A stretch of DNA of 64,000 nt from Branchiostoma floridae (lineage: Eukaryota > Chordata > Leptocardii > Amphioxiformes > Branchiostomatidae), in assembly GCF_000003815.2 (NCBI RefSeq), contig NC_049997.1:9387060-9451059 (forward strand), given 5' to 3'. Below the pieces are notes generated by a model. That model worked only from the letters and a program-made list of their open reading frames with translations, was not told the origin of the DNA and ran no database searches. This document shows, piece after piece, positions 31,563 through 43,197 of this stretch. Position 1 is the first letter of the stretch. Every line of letters starts with the position of its first letter. The position numbers were made by a program, and so were the translations under genes.

Positions 31563-32263
31563 AGTTCTCAGAAATCCTTACTGACAAGATTCCATCTGGA
31601 AACTTTAAGACCAATACCATGAAATTGGCAGGACCCTAAATCCTGTTCTATCGGGAGAAGTCTGGCTCAAGCAGTAAGAAAAGTGGCGCGAGTTCACGGT
31701 TTGCGCTAAACACTTCATTAATCTCAATCACACAACACGTGAACTTGGTCCCAAACATGCGGACTTAATTGTTAAAAGAGCAAAAGTCAAAAACGTGCAA
31801 CAACTGCCTGAGTACCGACCACGTGACCATGAGATATCACGTGACTTTTGTGACATTGTAAGCTTGGCCAGCGTCGAGTATTTTCAAGTTCATCAAAAAA
31901 AGTAACGCGTCAGCTGGACAATTCGGCCCCTTGCCGATCAGGACGATGTGGTACCAGGTCAAGGATGACTCGGGTTATGGATAGGGTTAGAATTAGGGTG
32001 TTGGTTTGAGTTAAGATAAGGACTAATGTTATAATATGAGTTTATTGGAATCGCAGCAAAAGCAATACAATGGAATCACTAGGCAGCTAACTAGCTATAG
32101 CTGATATTGTGACCACATATGCATACGAGCATACGTATTCAGTACAAAATGAACAAACATAGATACAACCGACTGCTGATAGCAGTAGGTAGCAAACATA
32201 CTAGGTGGAATAAAATAATGATACAGTTTAAAAGACAGTAGCTGGTAGAACATACATCAGAAG

Positions 32264-32297
32264 TAGTCTCCAAGCAGTGGGGTCTGCTTGGAGACTA
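32264..32297. repeat. Collapsed family A hairpin
   Basis: TAGTCTCCAAGCAG, a TGGGG loop, then CTGCTTGGAGACTA on a stem of about 14 bp. Only the two ends of the family A element are left, fused, so it may be an internal-deletion remnant. Confidence 0.6.
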
Positions 32298-33287
32298 CAT
32301 TAGAAGATAGTATTTTACAACTAGATGGACACAGTGGCACAGCTGGAAGTTATAATAAATTGTCCTCTTGACGACGAAACGTCTTGAAGCAGAAGGCATG
32401 TTTCAGGTGCCGAAACTTCCGACAGTCATATTTCAACTATCCTTCCCCACCCTCTTCTGTTTGCTTATATCTGTCACCTTGTTTGTTGAGAAAACATTGC
32501 TTTCCGCTCTGTAAGTTATTGCGAAGACGTAATAGAAGACTATGTGACACACTTTGGGGTCAAAGGTCGCCTTATTTCAAAATGTCACACTTTGCTTCAA
32601 ACTAGGACGATGACGTTCAGTCACGGTGAACGTCTGATCGTGACGTCATCGGGGGTGTCCAGACATTTCTTTCTAGTCACACACATCTAGATCTAGAAAC
32701 AGAGCCTTTGAGTCTACGGTCTGAAGTATGCAGAATTTCATGCGATCTTGCTTGGCTAGTTCTTTGTATTTTTTCCCTTGTGATACATTAAACAGTTTAT
32801 GTATAAGCAGGAGCTGCCAACCAACAATCATGACATACACATATAGCATGTCCAGAACAAAGAATATCAAAATCGGCAGCCATGCTGCAGTACCACGAAA
32901 AGCCACTAGAGGGCCCCAAATCTTATCATTTCTTCATTTTAATAACACCCAACAAAATACGAAATGTCATAAAGATCCAGCCACGATCGTCGAGTTATAC
33001 TGTTCACAAAATAACAGACCAACACACACACGAAAACAAGAAATTCTCGGCGAAGTTAACAAAGATGTTACAGGGATGACCAGTTCTGGTAATGTTGGTG
33101 GGATATGAAACAAAAAGTAAAGTGTAAAACAAAAAGGGAAGTGTAAAACAAAAAGTGAGACTATCTTCTTTAGACCGGATGTAAGTTTATTCTCTTGTTT
33201 CTCAATGTCTTCCATTCTGTTAAAGGAGAAGTTTAGAAATACCCCAATTTGACCTATTCTACTTACGGTCCCACTCGTCGAAAAAGG

Positions 33288-33440
33288 ACCTACTTGAAAC
33301 ACCCAGTCCATCCTCTTGTTTAGTATGTCAACAGATAGAATTCCTAAGTCATCTGTTAGGAGGGCACGGTCCACGGCAGAAAACACGGCTTCTGGTGTTC
33401 CTGACACAAGCTTACTGGGAACACACATATCTGAAGACTC
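33288..33440 (-). CDS. Unassigned exon-like open frame
   Basis: The minus-strand frame reads SSDMCVPSKLVSGTPEAVFS, then AVDRALLTDDLGILSVDILN, and ends MDWVFQ at a good donor, GTAGGT. Acceptor-like CGCAG or TTCAG lies upstream. No other exon of such a gene could be found nearby and no domain is recognised. Confidence 0.22.
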
Positions 33441-33834
33441 TGCGTTTAAGAGGGTCTATCTTAGCCTCATTAGAAGTCTATACAGTTTTAAAAAACAACT
33501 TGTGGTTTGTGTACTGTAGATAACATTATACTGTCTCTAAATCACTGCATTTGTTTTGAATGTAAAGATTTAATTGCCAGAATTCAAGACTTGATATTTT
33601 GATATAGGGTGGCGTACACGGATTCTATAAACTAGAGTACAGACTGTAGATCATTATTAGACTGATCAGACCACTTTGGACCAATGCTTGTAACCTTCAA
33701 ATTTATATCCTTTATTTTGTGAAAAAAACTTTTCTGTTTCAAAGTGCATTTGATTATCTTTACCTACATTTTCCTCAACAACACGTAACATGATATTTTG
33801 TCTACATTGTTCCTGAACAATACATAACTAGATG

Positions 33835-34042
33835 TAACGCTAGATCACATTTATCCGTGGTGTAGCCTATATCCGTTTTTATCAAAACAGGGCATTTAGG
33901 GATATCAAGTCAAAGGACGGTATCGATAGTATCTTGAATATTTTCCAATTCTCAAATATTGTAGCTTAAAACTATGGTCCGTCCACTTCATATTCCTAAA
34001 TACCTTGTTTTTTAAGCAACGGATAAAGGTAAACTAGCGTTA
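33835..34042. mobile_element. Family C MITE, intergenic
   Basis: Ends TAACGCTAGATCACATTTAT and AGGTAAACTAGCGTTA, with inner GGGATATCAAGTCAAAGGACGG and its diverged inverse. Length 208 bp. Confidence 0.78.
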
Positions 34043-36379
34043 CTGCACACTATGATAAAATGATAGTAGAACGCGTGTTGGCTCTCACAGCTGTTTGGGA
34101 AATCTCGCCATCTTTGTTTTCACAGAAACATTCCGACGTTCCTAGAAAGGGTTGGGAACCTCGTCACTCGGTACCGGCAGGATAAAACTAGGACCGAGGC
34201 ATCCAGACAAGGCTTACAGACTGACCCGTTTGTTTTTCCGTCGACATTAGCGGAGGTCGTGTACGTCACACGGTCATGGATCGATGATGAGAGCTTCAGG
34301 ATGAAATGAGCGTTTTACGACATTCTCCGCCATTTTGCGGCATTCTCACGCTACCATCCCATATTTGTACCCGGATGTAAAATTTGTGAACCAACAATTT
34401 TGTGATTATAAATCACTTGTATAGATATAAGTTTATGATAGTCCGTCAGAAATCGAGAGTCAAAGAGAGACGAACGATATCAAAGAAAAACGAAAACAAG
34501 AATTAGCCTAGTAGAGGTACAGCATTTAGATTCATCCTTAGGTTACTCAGCTCAATGGAATCTCTGCTGGAAAGCGTAATGCAATGTTGATTGAAAGTGT
34601 CTGAGTAAAAGTGTTGGCCGGAACATTCTTAAAGTAAACAATGCTCAAAGATACGAGGTCTAAGAAACACTGGCAAGGAAGTGGCATTAACTCTTCCCTT
34701 TCAACGTGTTAAGATGTCCATGCAAGAATTCCGAAGAACTGGAAACGGTCCAGACTGTCATGTTCCAGTCCGCCGGCGGTCACTTCTTACTGGTACCAGA
34801 TGATTTAGCCATGCAGTCACTTGTTGTTGTCTTAGAGCTACACCATACGTTTGGTGAACGGAGGTCATATTGTCAGAAGACTTTTATCCACCCTAGTCCG
34901 GCTTTAGTTCTCTCTTCTGGTCGCTAGCCTTGAGTTTGTGTGTTGATCTTAGAAGTTCAATGTAGGAATTTCTACCAAACAAAGCCTCATTGCTATAGTT
35001 CAGGCCGGGAATGTTCGAGTAAAACTGTCAGAAACAAATTTGGTGTATTGAAATTGGACAAGACGGAGGGAATTTCCACCTAGTACCTGTGGCTGCTAAT
35101 TAAAGATGATGTTCAGGACAGAACATGTCGTACAGTTTACCATACCAACATCTGTGTGTCTAATCCCATATCTGGCTGGCAAAGACATCATCCGGCCTCT
35201 TCAAAAGAAGGGGAACACACAGATATGATTCTCAGGGTAAACTTTTACATGGTATGCTTTTGGAATAATGGAACAGCCAAGAGAAACAAATGTTGGAAGT
35301 CTCGCGTGGTCGCGCGAGACTTGTCCGCTGTCAGATGATAAGGTGGTGGGCCACAGGGCTCGTCCGTGAAGATTAGATATGACACCAACGTCTGTCTGTG
35401 ATGAGGATATCTGACGTAAATTACTTGTAGCCGGAGGCATGTGGCAGCTGTACATCAAGGGATAGCTCATTATGTGTTCAAAGGGCTCGCCGGAAAAACA
35501 GTCATTACAAGAATTGGAATGTATTCTTACTTAGCTGAAATATGAGAATAGTATACTGAAGGAGTAAGCCTGGCAAATCTTGAAATGCTGTGACGGGTTA
35601 GTATAAATGAGTATGGAAATATGTATGCAGGCTAGATGGGAGATATATTATGACAATGAATAACTGAATTTGCCAAATTCATTTATTTGTTTACTTTTCC
35701 ATTTGATGTTCTGAACATGATATGTAGGGTTGGTTGACAGTAAGAAATTTCTTACTCTCTAAGACCCGTAACTGTATCTTCTGACTACTTAGAACGTAAA
35801 ATATACGTTATTTATCTGAATCTGAAACTTCCTTGCTACTTCAAAACTTGTTTGGTTGAGACTGTTACTGACTTAGAGAAGTATGGATATATATTACGCC
35901 TGATGTTGACAGCTTCTGATGGCTAACATAATGTTTATGTCCCCGTTCAGGGTGTGCCAGATGTTCTAGATGTATACTGTTATGAGAAAGGTATGAAAGT
36001 ATTCCAATATTGTGCTATGTTTAGTCTCGAGACAGATGTTGATCCGTGATATACATAGATATCATATCATAACGATGTTATGTCGGGAAGTGATTAGAAA
36101 TATATTTGTTATTCAGGCATAGCTAGCAAGCATAGAGGATGCTTTGAGTTTCGGGGTGTGCTACATTGGTACTTTACATATTACTAACTACTTTATCACA
36201 GTGGTTTCTACTAGAGACAGACGAATAAAGTACAGACCGAGAAAAATAAGGTATTGTGAAGATACATTGTATGAAACGTATGATAAAACATAAGTTCATG
36301 GGGGACCAACAGATCAAGTTTTAAAAACGGAAAAAAGTTGCACAAAATCTGAACAAACGAATTAGCGAGGGCTTAAATG

Positions 36380-36975
36380 GAAAAAGAACGCACAACAATA
36401 CATCTCCGTCACCACAGGACCTGCCATATCCACCATCCCAATCTTGTCTTCTAATAGATAAGTGATTGCTACAGAATAGGACGTCAGCTTGGTACTCAGG
36501 ACGTTATCGAACCTTTGCCTAAAACATCTTTCTCTTCCGAATATTTCAAGACAGCTGAAACCTGAGTGCTCTTTCATTACTTCTGACTTCTGTCCCTCCC
36601 CTCCGTCAACAACAAACACCAACAGTACGTCACCATTAGTTCTGGTGTTTACCAGTCAAGAGCTCAGCTAACGATTCACCCAGCTTGCGGAAACGACATA
36701 GTGACAAAACAGCCTAATACAGAACCGCTAGGTAGCGTGTTGAATAACAATTTTAACGATAATTGGTCGATCAAATTTGCTTGTAGTAAACAGTTTGAAG
36801 TCCCTATGTTATCAGATGGTACTAATTTACCAATTCTTATTTCTTTGTGACAATAACTTGTTGACAGTAACTTAAGTGAGGTTGTCTGAAATTCGTTTCT
36901 AAACGAAGGATGTTTTTGATTGAAAACTCCTTCAAGGAACCTTTGATTTAAGAATTCATCATAAAAGACATCCAT
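36380..36975 (-). pseudogene. Unassigned broken coding-like stretch
   Basis: An open frame of 99 codons beginning MDVFYDEFLNQRFLEGVF (36975 to 36676) ends at a TGA. In a shifted frame, RKLGESLAELLTGKHQN continues across the stop. A third frame then carries VFVVDGGEGQKSEV and FRQRFDNVLSTKLTSYSV down to about 36380. It looks like one protein interrupted by two frameshifts. I recognise no family. Confidence 0.22.
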
Positions 36976-38762
36976 CTCTTTCTTACTTTATCTGTAGGGA
37001 AGAGACGACAGGAGCAATTGCTGAACCGCGTCCCAATTTCCTTCTTAATGCCTATTTCCTCACACGTTACATAAGACTATATAACTATCTCTGTTATTTT
37101 CAAACATTCCTAAGGATGGCACCCCTGAACTTCTCAAATGGCGCAGTTCCAACATGTTGTCGCCAGATATCTTGACATGAAAGGAGAAGAAGATATGCGG
37201 TCATGAAAGTTTACAAACTTTCCGTCTTTCATAGCTATCAATCTCTAGTGTCTGTATTTTCCCGTCTAGTTTCGTATTCCTGTCCCTCTATGCAATGTAG
37301 TGTCGTATCGCACGACTCCTTGATCTTAATACAACATGATTGCCAAGTTGCGGCCACTTGACAAATGGATTATGCTTTTCCATGAAGAATGTATTTATTT
37401 TAGTTTTACCAGATGGATACCTCTCATACATATACACAAACATATTCTTTTTCTTAACACCTCTCCTTACTTCCTTTAAGTATCTGCCTACGCCTTCTTT
37501 ATTGTGACAACCTCACTGATGTTTGAACTCCCCCACGCAAAATTCGAAACTCAGCATTCCTCCATGCTCTTGTGGCTATTTGCATATTGGCTCAGCCTTG
37601 AAAAACACTACCCTTGAGATGTGATCTGTGTGTGTGTGACGTCAGCCGCCAAGACGGTGCGTCGTGTTTGAACTTGAAGGAGGCTGGCTGCTCCAGGGCA
37701 CGTGTCCAACATGTTCAATGTCAAGTCACAGTGTTTGCACGGGCTGCGGTGAGGGGCGACATTTGGCTCAGGTCTTGAGTGGAAAGAATGTGTAAGGTTC
37801 GGATTGAGAAAATCCTGAGGAAGGGCATTTGAATAGGGAATGGAGACCCAACATTTTGTACTTAAAGAGAGTTTTGAACCAAAACTGTAATGTTTCAGCT
37901 ATTATTTACAAAACTGCTGGTAGTTAACACGAATATATTTGCATTTTCTGGTATTAAGTTTTGAGCATTGAGGTACGTATTGGTCTGGGAAGAAGATGGA
38001 TTTAAGTACTGTAAATGAATATAATGTAAAATACGAGTAGGTATGCAATATTTTTAGGAAGAGAAGTTGTAGTGGGGGAGTGGTCTCGAGATTTTATTTT
38101 GCGGGTCGGCATTTCCACAAAGTGTTCTGAATGTCCTTCTAAATGTACACACCTTATGTCCATAAATATACTAGTACTATGAAACACTTTGGTGTAAAGG
38201 CCTAGTAGAGAGTAGAAAGTTCGCCTTGCATTCCATATGTCGTAACTTTGGCTGAGTCATAACAAAGGGTTTGAAAATAGTACATACTGCTTCCTCCTCT
38301 TAACACTCAGTATTTGGGAAAGAGTATGGTAGTTGAACACACACCACTACCAGTAGACTACCCCTGTTGAAGTAACTGTTCAGAGTTGTGTGGCCCAAGA
38401 GCTATTGTATCGAAGATGGGCGCCGCCCTATACACCATCCGTTGCGGGAGGGACTTCATCTAACTATCAATCATGTTAGGTTATGATAAAAACGCGTTAA
38501 ATCATCGTCCCTAAATGTGTTTTCTACCAGACTGCATTGCGTGTAACGTTAAACAATGTTAGGACGTGTGGGGGTCAAAAGGTCACCGGAAACGCAAACT
38601 CAAACAGGTGTAGCGTTTAAGGCATGTGCCCTGAGCGGGACCTACAGGAAATTGAAAGGGAAAGTGGGTTTCACTTGGTTTACAACATAACAACAACATA
38701 CCTGGCTAGACAATAACGGGGAGCTAATGATGCTGTTGTATATCTATTTTCAATTAACTGTT

Positions 38763-38983
38763 GGTTCACTTTTATCCGCTGGGTAACCTATGTCCGTTGT
38801 ATTTAAAATCAGCATAAGGGTATTTGGAGAAATGAAGTCGGTGGACGGTGGATTCTGACGGAAATACAGTTTTGAAAATATTGCAATTTGAAACCACTGT
38901 TTGTCGACTTGATATCCCTAAATACCCCGTTTTTAAAAGGAACGGATATAGGTTACCCCGCAGATCAAGGTGAACGAGCGTTA
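38763..38983. mobile_element. Family C MITE, intergenic
   Basis: Ends GGTTCACTTTTATCCGCTGG and CAGATCAAGGTGAAC; the inner ATGTCCGTTGTA pairs with ACGGATATAGGTTACC. Length about 221 bp. Confidence 0.75.
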
Positions 38984-39089
38984 CTTACAACAGATGTAAC
39001 GTTACACTTAATTAGATCTGGTTATTTAGATCCAATATCAATAAAAAAAATATCCAATTTCCGATAACCAGCGAACTATTGCCATCGTA

Positions 39090-39362
39090 TGTCGCCATCC
39101 ACATTTTCATCACATTTATCAAGTTTCCCAATTAAAGGTACTGATCTGTTCTTTCACTAGCGTCTACATCATTTCTGTTGGCTACTTCAGTTTCGTATTC
39201 TGAGTCCAATTTTAAATTTTATTCAGAAAGTATACAACACAGTAGTGTAATTTTACCATCAGATTTCACCATTCACATTTTCATCGCATTTATCAAGTTT
39301 CCCAATTAAAGGTGCTTATCTGTCCTTCCACATACGTTGACACCATTTCTGTTGTGTACTCC
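39090..39362. repeat. ~100-bp direct duplication
   Basis: Copies 39090-39186 and 39256-39362 share CCATC.....TC.CCAT.CACATTTTCATC and TTTATCAAGTTTCCCAATTA, with about 15% divergence and 70 bases of unrelated spacer. Confidence 0.7.
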
Positions 39363-41525
39363 GGTAGCGAGACCAACCACACTCTGACCCTGTTTACTTC
39401 TGTGGCGATTTACCCAACACAGGACACTCGTGCGTAACGTCCGACCTTTCTTCACGTTACAAAACCTCGTCGTTTTAAGGACCATTTGTTTTTCCCCTTG
39501 CTAGAGTCCTTTGTTACCCAAACAGTTGGTAATGACCCAAAATATCACAAAGGAATGTGTTTTTGTAGCTTCAGTGTGTTGTGTTCTACCCTTGTGTTGT
39601 TCCCTTTAGCGTCTATTGCAGCTACCCTTCTGGTTTCTGACATATATCACTGATAAGTGTAATACGCGCAATGATACCAGTTGATGCGCACAAGGGATCG
39701 TCCTGAAGCCATTGTTGATGGTATACCATAATTATTTTATTTGCAATAAATGAGCTATGTAGTTCACATTTTAAAGAGACTGAGCTACTCTTCCCAACTC
39801 ATGGTCATAAGACAATCCTCCCACTAAAAGTTAACGAAATTTCCCCTTGCTGACCACCAGCCCCATTCATGATGTTTTTGATTGGTCCCTTCTTTATTTC
39901 AGGCTCAAAGACATATCATAACAATAAAAATAGATTATGTGATTAATGGACGTGACATATAAACCCATAGCAGACAGCCATATGTTTTGAAAATATAAGA
40001 TTTTTCAACACAGAGTGTTTTCTGATATCTAAATGAGGTCCGTTTTTCCCCCGCACATATTTCCACAGCGCCTCACGTTTTGATAACCAAGTGCGAACAG
40101 CTGACCGTAGGACAGCTGCTCCTCTCATGACTGTCGCGCTGGAAATAGCCTGGAAACAAGAAGCTATTCCTGTCCGTTACATGCCCTCACCGTCATGCCA
40201 CGCGCCAAACCTAGACTACACAAATCTCAACTATATCACTCAAAATAATAACTTTCCTGATATACAATATGTGGAAATATGAAGCTTTAAACCCATGGTT
40301 TAACATGTGAGTCATGATCAGTAGCGCTGTGTAGCTGAGAATGGTTAGTGACAAGATAGGAGAAGGCGTGTTCTTATCTTACCCAATTTAGAAAGCCTAT
40401 CCCGCGCCGAACGATGCCGTGAAGCGTCCTGTCGTCTGCAAGAGCCGCGCACACTGCTGGCGGATATTCCTCAAACCTTGAAAACTGGACAAGGCAAATC
40501 CTAGACGGCTCCCCAAGAAGAATGACGCACAGTTTGGTATGTCAAAACTCTTCAAGCGTGGTGGACGTTCCAAGAAAAAAAAGCCCTCTAACTCCCTCCG
40601 TCCAGAAATAGTTCTTGAAACCAGTCGCGAACGAACGCACCAAACGGGAATAACGCGGATTTGGGGTGTGCCGTTGCGATGCGCTCTTCCCTACCCCCGG
40701 TCACCACTGCTGCATAGACAGCGCAAACAGATCAAGTTACCGTAGTTATATATACCTCCTGACCAAAAAAGTCCGTCTTCTCAAGCTTTCCCTATTAGTA
40801 CCTTCGAGACGGAGGTAACCTTGGTATCTGTTCAAAACCTTGGCGCATGACGCGACTTCACGGAGTATCCCGTCTCAATTTGGCAAGGAGTTAGCGAGGA
40901 TGATATATGGTCCGAAGTTGATTCGGAGAAGGGGGAGGGGGGCGGTACTTCAACCGCGTTTCTTCACGCCTTTTCTGTCAGCGCGCGAATGTTCTGTGTC
41001 TGTGCTGTAAGTGGTGTCCTATAAACACACGGCGGAACTACATTCCTCAGTCTTAGGACTGACTGCAACATCACGTGAGTTCGCAGACGGTTAAATGTTG
41101 TTACAAAAATGAAAACAAAATCACGGTTTATGGTTCATTTTTGACCCAGGGAAATAAATTTATCATTCTCCATTTTTGCATAATATTCGACGCGATGGCT
41201 CATAATAATAATGTGATTGCTTTCGTTTCTACAGTATCGTTCTAATTTGAGACGTAGTTACCAACGAAAGTATCGTTTTTACTAGTAATATAATGTTAAT
41301 AATATATCGGGTGTATTAACGTTTGCATACAACTCAAAGAATTGATGACCTTAATTATGTACGTAAACAACGTGAAGGATTTATCCCCACGCTAGGCTCC
41401 TCCCCTTGTCAAAATGGTCTGGTCTGGCCGAACTTGGGCTCGTCGCCAGCACGGAGGAATGTTCGGTATGAACAGCGTTTTCCAACCCCCCAGCCTTCCG
41501 GCGCTGCCAACAGACCTGCGTGATC

Positions 41526-41668
41526 TTACGTGCTAGGGCTGGGTACCGGTAAAACCGGTTTTTCTCATTGCACCGGTCCGGGAAAAACCGGACCTGGACC
41601 TGATCCTCTGGACCTGAACCTGACCTGGACCTGAATTTTCTGTACCGGTACCCACCCCTACTACGTGC
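41526..41668. mobile_element. hAT-like 127-bp MITE with 8-bp target duplication
   Basis: The element 41534-41660 starts TAGGGCTGGGTACCGGTA and ends TACCGGTACCCACCCCTA. Flanks TTACGTGC and CTACGTGC match at 7 of 8 bases, as expected for hAT. The interior is built of GGACCTG/ACCGG repeats. Confidence 0.8.
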
Positions 41669-42253
41669 CCGTCGGTATACTTGGCTCGCTTACGGGGTTA
41701 AAAGTATATATACAGATTCTACAAACTGACGGTTGTGGGGTTTTAGATATCATTTTTCTTCACAGAAAGAAAGAAGAGTGATTTTTTTAGTGACTGTAGC
41801 TTACTGGGTAATTTTCTGCTACCGTCACGGTACCCCCACCCCCTTCTGGGTGTGTATTGACAAGTTCACGTAGGGTAGGTTTCCCATGATCCTCTCTGGT
41901 ACCTCCCTTAACCGGAGAGAAACATGGGAGACTGAAAATAAGAGAAATCAGTACATTCAAAATGCACACTGGAAAGTATAAAATAATCGATTGAGTTTTT
42001 CTTCATTTTTGACGACGCCTCAGGGGAGTCGTCAAGTGGTATATTTTGCATTCAGTCTGCAAAAATTCTAGGAATTGCACAGGCATTTCCACAGGAATGC
42101 AGTATGCTGGGTATGCAAGCCCTCCCCCCGAAATCTGTTCCAGATGTATCTCTGGTATGCAATGGGGGAATGTAGGTCACACTTGCTCCCTGGAGGAATT
42201 TGTCCTTTGAAACTAGACAGGGAACTCTGCACAATGGATCACGTTGTCTTGGT

Positions 42254-42275
42254 TGTTATGTTATGTTATGTTATG
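42254..42275. repeat. (TTATG)n short tandem repeat
   Basis: Four consecutive GTTATG-type pentamer units. Confidence 0.85.
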
Positions 42276-43191
42276 AAGGATACATTTCCTTTTCTAGAGC
42301 TTGTTCAAGCCATACGCCACAGGCAGACAGGAAATACTTCTGTAGTGCTCAGCTGTAGGTTTAGGTCACTGGCAGACCATTGTGCTGTACCGGGGATAGT
42401 ACATTTCTGCTGGCTGTAGGTTTATGTTACAGGTGGGCTAGTATATTGTGCCAGGGATAGTGCGACAGGGAAGTTCCAGTCTATTTCTGATTTGAGCTGT
42501 ATTGTTGTACCCTCAATCGTCGTCATGGCAATAATACATTTTTATTGCCAGTCTTGTTTTGTAAGATTGTCTGTGCCTTTACACGTAATGCTGCAATGGA
42601 TAAGTTGCATATCCAGTGTGTGATTTTAGAAATAGTCTTGATGCCATCCCAGCTCCTTTTTTCCACATACTCCTACCTGTTGACACTTTGTATAATTATT
42701 CAATTGGTCACATTAAGCTGTTGGACGACGTCCTCTGCAAATAACCTCAACGTAATGATACTGTAGTTGCAACGATGTGTATGATTGCTAGACGGCGCTT
42801 TTCAAGTTCAACAAGATGGCATTGCTTGAACATTACTCTGTCTACCTAGTATGTAGCCGGTATATCCCCATTCGGTTTGACACACCAGCTTTGTGGGCAC
42901 GCGGTTCGGCAGCAACTTGCTATAAGTACACTGAATGGCATGTCACACCCAACCTTTGCACATCTAACTAAGTATTGCCATGCCGGCGTTGCATTGTCCC
43001 TCACTCACTCAACTCTGCTAGCTCACGGGAGGAGCGTGAGCATTGTCTGCAATTTCATTAAATCAAATCAAGCGGTGGCGATGTTCCACCACCGTCTGCG
43101 ATAGTTTTAGGAAACATCATCACCAGAAAACAAAAAAAGGATAAGAAGTAACACACGAGTGAAACGTGATGAAACACTTATTGACAAAAAC

Positions 43192-43197
43192 TTTATT
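43192..43197 (-). terminator. Candidate polyadenylation signal of the SLC1A2-like gene
   Basis: The minus strand reads AATAAA at 43197-43192, about 2.5 kb past the stop. An ATTAAA variant lies nearer, at 45358-45353. The intervening region has no recognised repeat or gene, which would fit a long 3' untranslated region. Confidence 0.3.

Larger units (their letters stand above)
29161..33200. other. Region 5' of the nexilin-like gene
   Basis: No supported coding exon. It contains the inverted interspersed repeat (30250-30385), a GT microsatellite, a CRE-like octamer at 32641-32648 and two isolated donor-like ATGGTGAGT/ATGGTAAGT sequences on the minus strand near 29463 and 30957. These last could belong to untranslated first exons, but nothing else supports them. 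Confidence 0.4.
34043..43191. other. Intergenic region between the two genes
   Basis: Apart from the broken coding-like stretch (36380-36975), the family C MITE, the 39.1-kb duplication and the hAT-like MITE, I see no gene, RNA gene or strong regulatory signal. Confidence 0.5.

Noticed and set aside
32673-32906. Minus-strand hydrophobic open frame (77 codons)
   Set aside because: No ATG start in good context, no splice partners and no family resemblance; AT-rich hydrophobic frames of this size are common in the window.
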